Positions 43,234 to 54,207 of a stretch of 64,000 bases of DNA are shown here, piece after piece (position 1 is the stretch's first letter; each line of letters opens with the position of its first letter). Source of the stretch: Cercophora sp. LCS_1 (taxonomy: Eukaryota > Ascomycota > Sordariomycetes > Sordariales > Lasiosphaeriaceae); NCBI GenBank assembly GCA_036250225.1, contig JAPZLL010000013.1:1-64000 (forward strand). The letters are read 5' to 3'. The notes under the pieces are model-generated. The model searched no databases. It was given only the letters and a program-made list of their open reading frames with translations, and was not told the origin of the DNA. Made by a program: the position numbers and the translations under genes.

Positions 43234-43856
43234 ATGACATGATTGCTGCGCAAGAAAAAAAAAAAATGAAAGAGAAACAAAAGGTTCCAAAGTTCCATGA
43301 CCCGACGCTATCTCGTTCCAATGATCTCGAAGCTTTTGAGCTTGGACTTGTGCGCCCACATGCGCGTTCCCATCGTCCCATACCATCCCATGCATGTGTA
43401 AAAAGGAGAATGGTGCGCAACAAATCCGGGGAATGTCGCAGACCCCTGTTCTGCGGGGCGTCGATAGCACGGTGCTCCAAGCCGTTTTGGGGATCGTCAA
43501 CCGTCCCCATAAGGCCGGCAGGAGCGACCAGCGTCGCGATGACACAGAAGCACGCTACCTTAGCTTGCAGCGCTAGTTTGAGCCCATATTTCAGCTTCTG
43601 ACAGAAGAAATGTCAGTGCGGTCGGACGTCAGCCTTTGGCGCGTTGGAAAAAAACACAGAAGGATCTGCATGATAAAAATCTCGACGGCCCCGAAAAAGA
43701 GTTTCAAGAACCCACCCAGGCCCCTACAAGCCAAAAAAACATCCGCCGGTTCGCTCACCAAATATGCAGCGCTATTAGGCGCTGGGATGTGACACAACTT
43801 GGATTTTGGATCTCCGGAAACCCCGCCCGCAGTCGCACAGCTGGACTCGGAGGACA
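43234..43856. other. Intergenic region between two rhodopsin-domain genes
   Basis: It holds the 3' flank of the first gene, including an A-run at about 43254-43265, and the promoter of the second. No gene is supported. Confidence 0.45.
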
Positions 43857-45151
43857 ATGGCCGACGCGAACGCGACTACAATGCCGCCGCCGCCGCCGCC
43901 CGGCACTGGGCCGGCTCCGCTTGGCGTGCCGGGAGGGGCGGACCGATCCTACTCGGTGGATATCATGGTGTGCGCCGTCTTCACGGCTGTTATCGGCTCT
44001 GTGTTTGTCGGGCTCCGCTTCTACACCCGACGCATCCTCATCAACGTCCTCGGCCTTGAGGACTGGTTGATGCTGGCCGCCCAGGTCTTTTCCATCGCCA
44101 TGTCGGCGGGCTTTATACATCGTATGTAGCCCACGCCTTCACAGCATCTCATCACTAACAACCCCGCAGAGGCCACCCTTGGACATGGCTCCCATGTCTG
44201 GACCATCCCGATGGAGAACTTCTCACCCATGGCAAAGGTGATTCTCTCCCATCTCACCCCTCACACTCACATGCTGACAGAGATGCAGGCGGGATGGTAC
44301 AGCATCTTCTTTTACGGCATGTCCCTCTACTGCTCCCAAGTCTCCATCATGCTCCTCTACGTTCGCATCTGGAACTTTCCATGGGTCCGTCGCGCAGCCT
44401 ACATCCTGCTCGCCGGCGTGCTCATCTACAACACGCTCGTCATGGTTATGGTTTTGACAGCTTGCGTCCCGCTGCGCGCGTGGTGGGATTTTGAGCTGCA
44501 GTTCGACCCCGACAAACCTGCGTATTGCCATAAGAAGGGCGTATTTTGGGCCAACACGTACCTGCACATCATCTTCGACTTTTTGGTCTACTTGCTCCCC
44601 ATGCCTGTTATTTTCCAGGTGCGGTTCCCCACGCGTCAGAAAGTACTGCTGTTTGTTCTGTTTGCGTTTGGATTCTTGTAAGTTCCCTTTTCTTTTTCTC
44701 TCACTCATCCTGGTGTTGAAACTGACGGAATAGTGTTTGCGCCCTCTCCATCATCCGTTTATACCTCCTCCAAATCACGGCCGCCACGATGGATTTCACC
44801 TACGATAACGTGTCGATTGCCTTTTGGTCCTGCATCGAGACGAATGCCACGGTTGTGGTGGGCTGTTTTGCTACCATGAAGCCGTTGTTGTCCAAGTGGT
44901 TCCCCAATTTGACCGAGGGGAGGAAGCCAAGGGAGGGAGAACAGGGTGCGGGGAGTCCGCAGGGGCAGATCCATGTTAGTGGACGGGTGCCGACGATTGG
45001 GTCGACGCCTTTGAGGCAGCATGGACAGGGGCCGCATCGGTGGACGCAGTTGGAGAGGAGTAGGGATGACGAGAAGAAAGATGATGTTGTTGAGATTAGT
45101 CTGGAGGGGAGTACTGAGAAGGGGGAGTCAAGTCAGGGTTCAAGGAGTTAA
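43857..45151 (+). CDS. Rhodopsin-domain (PTH11-like) integral membrane protein B
   Basis: Exons 43857-44121, 44170-44237, 44283-44677 and 44734-45151 give 381 aa. A Pro-rich N-terminus (MPPPPPPGTGP) precedes seven hydrophobic segments. Landmarks are GLRFYTRR, LGLEDWLMLAAQ, ATLGHGSHVW, MLLYVRIW, the Cys in LTACVPL, and FDFLVYLLPMPVIF with RFPTRQKVLLFVLFAFGF. The final intron falls before VCALSIIRLYL, the same place as in the upstream paralogue. The third exon could begin at 44283 or 44289. Similarity to the neighbour is at family level only, so the pair is an old duplication or independent neighbours rather than a recent copy. The tail carries charged repeats and is probably cytoplasmic. Confidence 0.9.
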
Positions 45152-46102
45152 AAGAGTTAGAGAGCTGTTGACTTGATGATCAATGTTCACAGGCTGTCAG
45201 GAATAGACCCCACGGAACTCACACAAGTCCAAGTCACACACACACACTTCCCCATCTCCAAAACGCTCATTAGGCATCACACAACCGTCCGCCTGCCTAT
45301 CGACATCAGCCGGCATCATGGTCTCGGGGGATCATGGCCGGTCGGGGTTCAAGTTATTTCACATCCAATGGAACTGACAAACACTTGCCTGAGGTGAAGT
45401 CAATCCCCTGATTGTTGCGTGGCAACCGTGTTGGCCCCCACTTCCCCTGACACCCAGCTGGAAAGGGGCGGCCTACTTCCACAAAATTTTGACTTGCGGA
45501 AAGAGCTACCAACGTCTTTCATCCTCCACTTCGGAACGGAACATTCTCGGAGCTTCGAGTTCTCGGGGAGTAAGAAATTGAGTTTTTCTCTAGCTGCTCC
45601 AACCTCGGCTGTCACACCAAACCTTGATCGCCTTTTCCCACAATAACCGGATATCTTCCACTCTCAGTCTCTATTTTCCCCAATGAGGGTTCTCAGCTGG
45701 ATCCCGTTTGTTTTTTATCTCTACCCGTTTCTGGTGAGATTGGAGTCCGCCAAGGAGAGGTTCATTATGACTGGCTTGGAAACATGCTATAGATAAGAAC
45801 GGGTAAGCCATGACGGCTCATTTCTCAAGGTTGGTGGAGGAAAACTTTACAGTGTCCGAACCTCTCCAAAACCCCAACCTCCCTTCGTCCTCCCTACGCC
45901 AACCGCCTTCCATTTTTTTCAGCGTTATAGACGGTGAGACTAGAACTGCTGATGCAGCCCTTGCCCAATGTCGCGGGCCCCTTTTCACACCACTAGCCAC
46001 AAGTTACCAGTCACTCTCAGCCAACCATCGACCACAAGCAACCCAGCTGATTTCTACCCACCAGCACCGCTGACCGCCACGTCAACGGCAAACGGCGTCA
46101 CA
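45152..46102. other. Gene-free region
   Basis: No supported gene. A short (CA)n tract lies at about 45236-45247. The stretch ends in the upstream region of the phosphatase gene. Confidence 0.4.
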
Positions 46103-47091
46103 ATGTCACAACACGATAAAATACTCGGTCGTGGGTCAGGCCCCTTGAGCAGCCTTCGGCTTCTTCTTGATAACTCTCCCGGCTTCAAAGATTCCGTCTC
46201 ACACCCCGCCACCAACATGACCGAATACGACCACGAGCCAAGCAAAGCATGGGGCCAAGAACACCCAAAGCAGATCCCAACCGGCAAGCAAATCCGAAAA
46301 TTCTTGGACGACCCCCGGGGCGACGTCCCCGCCGAGATCATCCCAGAGCGGCTCTACCTCGGCTCGGTCAAGCACCTCACCAACAAAGCGGTCATCAAAA
46401 GGCTCGGCTCACCCACATTCTCAGCGTCATGACCGAGCTCCCGCCCGAAGCAAACTGGATGAGAGCGGACGAGTTCCACAGGAAGATCGCCATCCAAGAC
46501 AAGCCGTCGGAATTCATCCTCGATCATCTGGACTGGGCGATACGGTTCATCAGCGGCGCGATAGAGTCCGGTGGCAAGGTTCTCGTGCATTGCCGGGCAG
46601 GCATCTCGAGGAGCGCGACGGTTGTCATGGCCTTCATCGTGAAATTGCTTGGGTCGTCTGCCATGGGGACGTTGGGCCACATATGGGGGAAGAGGCCTGT
46701 GCGACCCAACAGGGGGTTCTGGTTCCAGTTGAATGTTTGGTACAAGTGCGGGTTTGATGCGGCCAAGGTCCGGAGTGTGTTTGACCAGCTGAGGCCTTGG
46801 GGATATGCCACTATGCATGGGAATCCGTATCTCGCGAGGGATCGGTGCCTCAAGCAGGTAAGGGCCTGCAAGGGCCCGGCGGGCGATGTCGTTGACGGGA
46901 TAGAGCATCAGAATATTTTCCAGTTTATTGGGATGCAGGCTTTGTTACAACTTGGGAGGGATCCAAAGGCTGAAGCTTTGAGCTGCATGTTTTGGTACGG
47001 GGATTTGGCGCCGCGTCGAGAGCATCGGACTAAAAGTCAAGAGGAAGCGGAGGCTACGAGGCGAAGGCAAGATTCTGGCATTCAGTGTTGA
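46103..47091 (+). CDS. Dual-specificity-type protein phosphatase with one-base frame break
   Basis: From the ATG at 46103 the frame encodes an N-terminal region ending in LYLGSVKHLTNKAVIKRLG, the usual entry to a dual-specificity phosphatase domain. The continuation (LTHILSVMTELP) is one frame over: a base appears to be missing between 46407 and 46408, in CTCGG/CTCACC, and there is no intron to explain it. The second frame then runs intact to 47091. It carries the general-acid region, the active-site loop HCRAGISRSATVV with Cys and Arg in place, and a C-terminal extension with a CGFDAAKVRSVFDQL helix. Either the gene is newly broken or the sequence has an error; the otherwise undamaged catalytic half favours a recent or technical change. 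Confidence 0.7.
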
Positions 47092-48151
47092 GAGACCCGG
47101 CCTCTTTGATCTCTATGTGTGCCATGCCAATACGATAGGAGGGTCGACAGTCGGCTGTGGTTGAGCTCAAGCTGTCTGGTCTCCGGTGTCTTGGTGCCTG
47201 AGATGGCCTCACCTCCGTTTATAATAATATCTTCGGATTTTTATAGTTGTGTATCTGCCTGGTTGAGAACAGGTCGTCAGATAATTCTTGCTGGTCACTT
47301 AGGAGGGAGCAGACTTATTCGTCATCAAAGGCAGGGCCCACGAGATATCCTGTCAACGCAGTGGCCACAACCTGGGTTACGGCATGCCACTCTTTGCCAT
47401 GGATGATTAAAGAATTTGGAGTCCTTTGAGCACCCTGATTGCTGTAAAGTGCAGGATCCAAACTACGTAGGGCGTGGGATGATTGCTTAGTGTCCACAGT
47501 TTGCCAAGTTTATGACGACAGTAGTACTTTGGATTGAGGTTGGTTGATGAGCAATTTATGACACCAGATTTTGCTTGCTTGCTTGCCAGTCCATCCTTGC
47601 GATGAAATCTACGCGTTGCGTTTCATTACTGCGTTTAGGCCAATAGTAGCTCCTTGGGGCCGCATTGGGGATGGCATCCAAGAGACGAAGCCCGAACGAC
47701 GGCGAAACCGGGCGGCCGGAGTCGGAGATCGTCGGAGCGGTTGGGAGATGTGGGGGCCGGGGTTGCCGGACGGCAACCGTGATTTCAGGAGACTCGGAAC
47801 CAAGGTGTATAAGGTAAGGCATGCATATGAAAAAATTCCCGCAACAGGCCGAAAAAGAATTGTTCCGAGCTGACGAGTCGTGCAAAGACCAGGTAACCTA
47901 ACCAACCAGCAACAACGGAAATCGCTGCCCAACCTTCCAAGACCTGACGTCACCCACACGGTCGGACGATAGGTCCACAGCGCGGGGGCAATCGCGGGCC
48001 GCGGGGCAGCTGAACAACACCCCGCTCCTCACCAAGCAATATCCACCACAGCTCCCCCTAGACAAACAACAAAACAACAAACCGCTCAACTCCCTTTTCT
48101 CTCGAACAGAAGCTCCCACCACCAGCCACGGCACAGCTCCGTCCACCCAAA
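47092..48151. other. Gene-free region
   Basis: No supported gene. It includes the 3' flank of the phosphatase gene and the promoter of the gene at 48152, with a CAAAACAACAAAC-like leader near 48070. Confidence 0.4.
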
Positions 48152-49720
48152 ATGCCGTCCTCCAACCTCCCCGAAGTCCTCTTCCAAAAAGTCGACGAGT
48201 ACGTTGACTCCCTGGCCCCGCAAATCCAACCCCGCATCACGGCCGAGCTCGAGACCTTTCAGCAAAAAACAATCGACAGCCTCGAAGACCAAGTCATCTC
48301 GGCCTTCCGTTCCCTCTTCGACAAGGACTCGTCGTCCGGTGGATCGCGCGGCCTCGATAACAACGTCCCCGATTCCTACGGCGGGCAATCCCTCCCCTTT
48401 GCGGACGAACTCGCCAAGCTTACGCGGAGCTTTTCCGGCCTTGCAGACGGCGCGGGTGATGATCTGCGGGATATTTTCGCGTTGACCGAGGGTGGTGGTG
48501 GTGGTTCCAATACTCGATCGATTGGGGAGGAGACGCGCTCGCGCGGAGAGCAGAGGGGTGGTGGGTTCAAGTCGTTCTTGTCAGCGGCTGTGGATGTGGT
48601 GCAGGACCAGATCGAGAAGAAGCAGGGTGGCGGTGGCGGCGGCGGTGGGTTTGAGTTGGATGGCCTGTTGGGGGTTTTGAGTAATACGGTCAAGGATGTC
48701 GCGGGGAATCCGGAGGAGAAGGCGCGTATGATCACCCCTGAGATTAAGGAGAAGGTGGGCGCCAAGATGAGGGAGCAGCATGCGCCCATTGCGGAGCAGT
48801 TTACCAAGATTGCGTTGGAGCATATTAAGAAGTGGTTGAGGGGGAATACGAGCAGCAGAGACCTGGGGGATGGTGTCAAGGGGGAAATTGAGGACCAGGT
48901 CAAGGATTTGGTCAAGGGGCTGGGCGGGTTGTTTGGGAAGAAGTCGCATGGGGAGGGACAGTCGAGGGCGGTTGGTGATGAGGGGGAGAGTGGTGGTGGT
49001 GGGTTCAGCAAGGTCATCAGTGAGAAGCTGAGCACTGGGTTGGCAAGGGTGCATCGCGAGGTGAGGTTGGAGTTCAGGAAGTCGTTGGGTGAGATTGAGA
49101 AGCAGCTATTTGAGTTGCTGCCCGATCAATTCCAGCGTCCGTTGGAGAAGATTCTCGGCGGCAATCCGTTCGACTCGGAGCTTGACCGACAGTCGGGACA
49201 GCAGGCCGACAGAGGGTTCGGGGATGACATCAAGGCTAAGTTGATAAAAAAGATCCGGTCCTTGGTGACCAAGGTGCAGGAGACGCTGCGGGAGAGCATT
49301 CTGGGGGTTGTCAACGGTGGACATCGCAAGTTTGAGAGGGAGAGTTGGGTGTTTGTTCAGAACATCGTTGAGCAAAAGGTGCAGAAGTATCTGCCCAAGG
49401 TCAAGATCACCGTGCCCGATGACATTGGCAATGAGGGTGTCAGCGTTGGAGCGCCGACCAACATCCAGCTCGGCGGTGGTCATCAGTCCGTGTCTGCGCC
49501 GCAGGGAGGATATGCTCCTCCGCCTCAGCAGGGTTATAATTCTGCTCCGCAATACCAGCAGAACCAGGGGTACTCGACCCAGCAGTACCCGCCTCCCCCG
49601 CAGGACTACCAGCAAAGCCAGTACCAATCCCAGCAACAGTACCAGCCCCAGCAATACCAGTCTGGCCAGAACCAAGGGTACCAGCAGGGTCAGGGGTACG
49701 GTCAGAACCCGTCATACTAA
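48152..49720 (+). CDS. Conserved protein with Gly-rich linkers and a Q/Y/P-rich tail
   Basis: A single-exon frame of 522 aa, with the start in a CCAAAATGCC context. The first 60 residues form a helical segment (LFQKVDEYVDSLAPQIQP). Two glycine runs, at about 110 and 160, separate helical blocks. A long helical region follows (about residues 270-430), with ARVHREVRLEFRKSLGEIEK and LLPDQFQRPLEKILGGNPF. The last 80 residues are a low-complexity Gln/Tyr/Pro/Gly tail (repeats like QYQ, PPPQ and GQ) resembling prion-like or phase-separating sequences. I recognise no enzyme motif. Long frames on the opposite strand are shadows of its codon usage. The uninterrupted frame supports a functional gene. 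Confidence 0.8.
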   Translation: MPSSNLPEVLFQKVDEYVDSLAPQIQPRITAELETFQQKTIDSLEDQVISAFRSLFDKDSSSGGSRGLDNNVPDSYGGQSLPFADELAKLTRSFSGLADGAGDDLRDIFALTEGGGGGSNTRSIGEETRSRGEQRGGGFKSFLSAAVDVVQDQIEKKQGGGGGGGGFELDGLLGVLSNTVKDVAGNPEEKARMITPEIKEKVGAKMREQHAPIAEQFTKIALEHIKKWLRGNTSSRDLGDGVKGEIEDQVKDLVKGLGGLFGKKSHGEGQSRAVGDEGESGGGGFSKVISEKLSTGLARVHREVRLEFRKSLGEIEKQLFELLPDQFQRPLEKILGGNPFDSELDRQSGQQADRGFGDDIKAKLIKKIRSLVTKVQETLRESILGVVNGGHRKFERESWVFVQNIVEQKVQKYLPKVKITVPDDIGNEGVSVGAPTNIQLGGGHQSVSAPQGGYAPPPQQGYNSAPQYQQNQGYSTQQYPPPPQDYQQSQYQSQQQYQPQQYQSGQNQGYQQGQGYGQNPSY

Positions 49721-50369
49721 GGTCTAGTCTAGTGACAGGAAAAGCGGGAGGTTGCATTGCGGAAGTTTGATTGGCGGCATTTGAGACTTTTCACGGAGGA
49801 TAGCCTTGAACAGATGGACTTGATGAATAGCCAAGATTTTCACGATCAAATAGACAAGGGAATTGGAGCTCGTGTTGTGCGTCTCAGTCAGAACACGCAA
49901 TGAATCCAAAATCGACCCGACTCGACGAACCGGCCACCCTAAAACCCCGTAGCCCGATTCCCGTCGTTGCTAGTAGGTTAGGCCATCTCCAACAAGCGCG
50001 TGGATCGACCGCTTAGATCGCGGGCCGTCCCGCAGGGACCGTCATCATGATTCCGGGCAGCGGTCTCGGGCGTCACCACCTTACCATTGCGGACTCGAAA
50101 AAGATCCGGGACAAATACGTCTTGCATATCTGGATCAACATATAATGATGTAGCACCTGCTGGTGGTGTGCAGAGTTCAAGTTTTTGTTTCGATATCCGC
50201 TCTCATGTCTCTCCAGCACACCCTCAGACACGGCAAACTCGCGAACCCACCCATCTCCAAGAGAGTCATCGCATCATTTGCGATTCCTCGCCGATTTTCT
50301 CCTCAACCCCAATCCAGGCCCCGCCGAACGTTCACAACCACCTGCACCGCCGCCAAGATCCCCGCCACC
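49721..50369. other. Gene-free region upstream of the dehydrogenase gene
   Basis: No supported gene. It includes the 3' flank of the Q/Y-rich gene and the promoter of the gene at 50370. Confidence 0.4.
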
Positions 50370-51483
50370 ATGCAGTCAATTCGAGTCTGTCTCCTTCCCT
50401 CCAAGCCCTGCACACGCCCCTAACACACCCAGAACACCCTCGCCGAGAACTTAGGCGGTCCCTTCACCAAGATCGGCACCACCTCCTTCGACCTCGACTC
50501 CTGCCCCGACCTAACCGGCAAAGTCGGCGTCATCACCGGCGGCAGCGAAGGCATCGGCTTCGGCGTAGCCTACACCCTCCTCAAACACGACATCTCCAAG
50601 CTCTACATCCTCTCCCTCCGTCCGGAAGTCATGGCTGGCGCGACCGAAGTCATCGCCAACGAACTCGGCCAAGACAAAGCCGACCGCATCGTCTGGAAGC
50701 AATGCGACCTATCGGACTGGCTCGCGACCAAAAAAGTCGCCGAAGAGATTGCCAGGGACACAGACCGTCTCGACATCCTCGTCAACAACACCGGCCGCGG
50801 CATCATGAATGCACAGCTGACCGATTACGGCGTCGACCAGCACATGGCTGTCAACCACATGGGCCATGTCGTCTTGACGAGTCATCTGCTGCCGGTGATG
50901 AAAAAGACGGCGCTGCAGGGAAATGTGGTGCGCATCAGCAACCAGTCTAGTAACCTGCACCAGGGCGCACCCAAGACGACGAGGTTTGAGAGTCTGGAGG
51001 AGATTAACAAGGATGAGGGACCGAATGGGCAGTATGGACGGAGTAAGTTGGCGGGGATTTTGTATGCACGGTGGTTTGATCGGAATGTGACCAGGAAGGG
51101 TGCGCCGGGCGTGTTGATGAATGCGACGCATCCGGGGTTTGTGAGTACCAAGCAGTCGAGGAGTGATATTCATGAGCCGTGAGTTTTACCCAACTGACAA
51201 GGATGAGTGGCTGGGTTGCTAATGGGGAATAATTAGCTATCCGATCAGTGGGTATATCATGTCACACGGGGTTGAGCCGTTTAAGAAGGATCAGTTTGAG
51301 GGTGCGGTGCCGACGGTGTTTGCGGTCACGACGACGGAGGATGGGGGCAAGTATATCTGTGCGCCGGCGACGACAGAGGAGACGAGTGAGATGGGCAAGA
51401 GTGAGGAGTTGATGGATAATTTGATGGATTTGACCAAGAGGTTGGTGTTTGAGAAGACTGCGGGTGAGGTTGTTGTCTTTTGA
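50370..51483 (+). CDS. Short-chain dehydrogenase/reductase
   Basis: Exons 50370-50384, 50433-51178 and 51237-51483 give 335 aa; exon 1 has just five codons and ends at a GTCTGT donor. The Rossmann motif is VITGGSEGIGFG, followed by the DILVNNTGRG motif (usually NNAG). The catalytic set is Ser near residue 175 (RISNQSS), Tyr206 and Lys210 (YGRSK). The post-catalytic NATHPGFVSTK loop is normal. The layout resembles retinol-dehydrogenase-like members that use NADP(H). The substrate cannot be told. Overlapping frames on both strands at 50087-51173 are shadows. It appears intact. Confidence 0.9.
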
Positions 51484-51980
51484 GACGAGGCCTCGACGAA
51501 ATGTGCACATGGTTTCCGTAGCGCATGGCACAGGGAATACACGAAACAGAGGGACTTGCTTTTCAGCTGGTTTCTCCCTCGTCCTGGGTAAGGTATTACT
51601 AGTAAATCGACTTGAATTTTACCGGACCCCGAAGTTTGCTCGTTACCTCTGTATATCGTTTCCAAACATGCAACAGAATGCTTGCGTGAGATGAAAGTGA
51701 AGAAGAGGTAAAGTTACGAACGTGCAATGGTGAGGTATGCCACCGAACCCACCAAGACTCGTTGGAGCATTGACTGGTCGGCGTCAGCGAATCGCTGCAT
51801 TGCCCGCCATCCAACATCTCGTGACTTCGTTGGTTGCACACCCCGAAGGGCAGGCGTTCTATATGGTTGCCTTGCCGACTATTAGGTTTCGATGGCCAAT
51901 ATTTCCCTCATCTCCAACCCCTTCGAAGCCCATTTCAACCCAACCCCTGGCCCGGTCCCACATCCACACCTCAGCGCCTC
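51484..51980. other. Intergenic region
   Basis: It holds the 3' flank of the dehydrogenase and the promoter of the HET gene at 51981. Nothing else is seen. Confidence 0.4.
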
Positions 51981-54207
51981 ATGCGCATCATGGCCATGTC
52001 AAGTAACACGGATTTCATGCGTCGACACAATCCATTCGGCAACTACAGGTTTACGGGAACTCCGGGCGAACCGCCCTCGCCGACAGACTGCTGTTCCGTG
52101 TGTAGTTTCAAAGCGGACCAGTCGGGGTATGTGGGGGACAGGTACACTGGTCCCTGGGTACGTGGTGCCGTCTCAAAGTTTCAGGCTGCTGGAGAAGCAG
52201 GGTGTCCCAGCTGCACCATGATCCTCCAGGCTGTGGAGGAATTCAGTCCGGGCTGGATAGCACGCCACAGCGAGGACGGTGACGATGCCAAGATTATCTG
52301 CAGAGGGTTTTCAAACGTTACTCTTGTCTCGACCAAAGAACCAGGCCGGTTAAGTTTCAGTATCTTTATGGCACACGGTAAGTCTCTCTCAATGCCAGTC
52401 AGCACCCAAGAACCGTCAAACCAGAGACTAACCGCTACCAGGGTTTGCACACAGACACACTCCCAAACGAGGCCCAACTAATTATTCCGAGAAATTTTGG
52501 GCTGTTTCAAACCGCTTCGAGATGCCCTCGAGTCTCGAAATCGTCGCCAATGCGGGTTCGGACAAGGCTTTTGACCGGGTATCGTTTTGGTACAATCGCT
52601 GTCTGGCCCTTCACAGCAAGTGCAAACCTCCCCAGCCAGAATTTACGCCGACAAGGGTCCTGGACTTGTCCACAACGAGCCAAGACGGCATCTTGGTGCT
52701 CAACACGGAGGATAGGAGCCAAACAGAAAGCTTGGGTCCCTACGCCTGCCTCAGCTATTGCTGGGGTCAGGATCTCGACGGGGTGGTCAAGACAACCCGA
52801 GCCAGTTTGAGCACTTTCCAACGAGGTATCGATGTCGCCACGCTACCCAAGACCATCCGAGACGCCATCCGGGTGTGCGAAAACCTCGGCCTGAGCTACC
52901 TGTGGGTGGACTCGCTCTGCATTGTCCAGGATGACGCAGACGATTGGGCGCGCGAGTCGGAGCAGATGTGTGAGATATACTCTAACTCACACATCACCGT
53001 AGCCGCTGGCTCGGCCAGTTCGGCCAAGGAGGGCTTTCTCGGGGAGCAAGTGTTTGGAAGCCCCTCATGGCAGCGGGAATTCAAAACAACCTTTGGAGGC
53101 CGATGCCGCGACGCGGACGGGGACAAGATGTTGATACGAATCCCCGGCTGTGACTCTCTCGACCGCCCATGCTCACGCCCCGAGACGCCGCTCGAGACCC
53201 GTGGATGGACGCTCCAGGAAATGGTGCTGCCGAGCCGCGTTCTGCACTACACGGGCCACGAACTCGCCTGGGAATGCAACACGGAGCACTTTTGCGAGTG
53301 CGGGCGGAAGACGCATGTCAACGAGTGCCCATGGGACCACTCAAACACATTCAAAACCACCTTTCGCGGTGTAAACCTGAAAGGAGCTGGCCCCTGGTGT
53401 GAAAACCTCTGCGATGAAGGCTGGAAGGCCATGATCCGTGAGTTCACGAAACGGAGGCTCACGTTCCAGTCTGACAGACTGCACGCTATAAAGGGGATGG
53501 CGCGGATGGTACAATCGACATTTCCGGGGGATACAGACCTGGACCCGGGATATGCCTTTGGCATGTTCCGCCACTCGTTCGAGAAACTCTTGTTCTGGTG
53601 GGCTACGACGCCGGAGCGCGCTCCCCCTGCTCGAGTTTCACCCCTGATAGCGCCGACGTGGTCCTGGGCTTCGGCGGAAAGCCAGGTCGACTTTGTACAG
53701 TTGCAGTTGACAAAGAACTGGTCATGCTTCAGTTATGATGCCAATGCGATATTCTCCAGCTCGCCGGGGATGAAGCACAGTAGCAGAGAGCTCGTATTGA
53801 CGGGGAAGACTGTACCAGTTGAGCTGAGGCTACATGCTGATCCGGGACAAAGCGGCGGTGACTCGGCGGAACCAAAGCTTGAGTGGCGGGCTTTTGCAGC
53901 AAACGGCGCGGAGGCGAGGGTTTATCCCGATGAAGACCTCGGGGCGGGCTCGAACAGCCAGCTGCCTGGGTGTTGTTATTCTGCGCTCCAACTTACGGAC
54001 ACTGACCTGCCTCGCCCCGCGAATCAATATCATTTCCTTGTGTTGAAGCGGTCGGTTCGCTTGAAAGATACTTGGGAGCGTGTTGGGTTGGGTGAGATAA
54101 ATTTGGGTAGGATAAACACCTTGCAGGGGTTGAAACGGCCGCCTTCCCTTTCGTGTGAAGGGTACATGTTCCATGGCGCCACCGTGGAAGAGTTTCGCGT
54201 TATTTAG
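51981..54207 (+). CDS. HET-domain protein 4
   Basis: Exon 1 (51981-52377) and exon 2 (52442-54207), joined in phase 1, give 720 aa. Three in-frame ATGs (51981, 51990, 51996) could start it; I use the first. An N-terminal segment has two CxxC pairs (C38/C41 and C75/C78), as in the HET protein at 10612. The HET domain begins near residue 233 (YACLSYCWG) and continues with LPKTIRDAIRVCENLGLSYLW, VDSLCIVQDD and EQMCEIYSNSHITVAAGSA, then ETRGWTLQEMVLPSRVLHY. A Cys-rich patch (CNTEHFCECG) follows. The last third has WSWASAES and no further known domain. It looks intact and is the second CxxC-type HET of the window. Confidence 0.92.

Noticed and set aside
48376..49054. Long minus-strand frames (219 and 157 codons) inside the gene at 48152
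   Set aside because: They are antisense shadows of a gene with a strong codon bias and glycine runs, and have no domain character.
50087..50950. 287-codon plus-strand frame over the dehydrogenase gene
   Set aside because: Its translation is an Arg/Pro/His-rich shadow; the Rossmann and YxxxK motifs lie in another frame.
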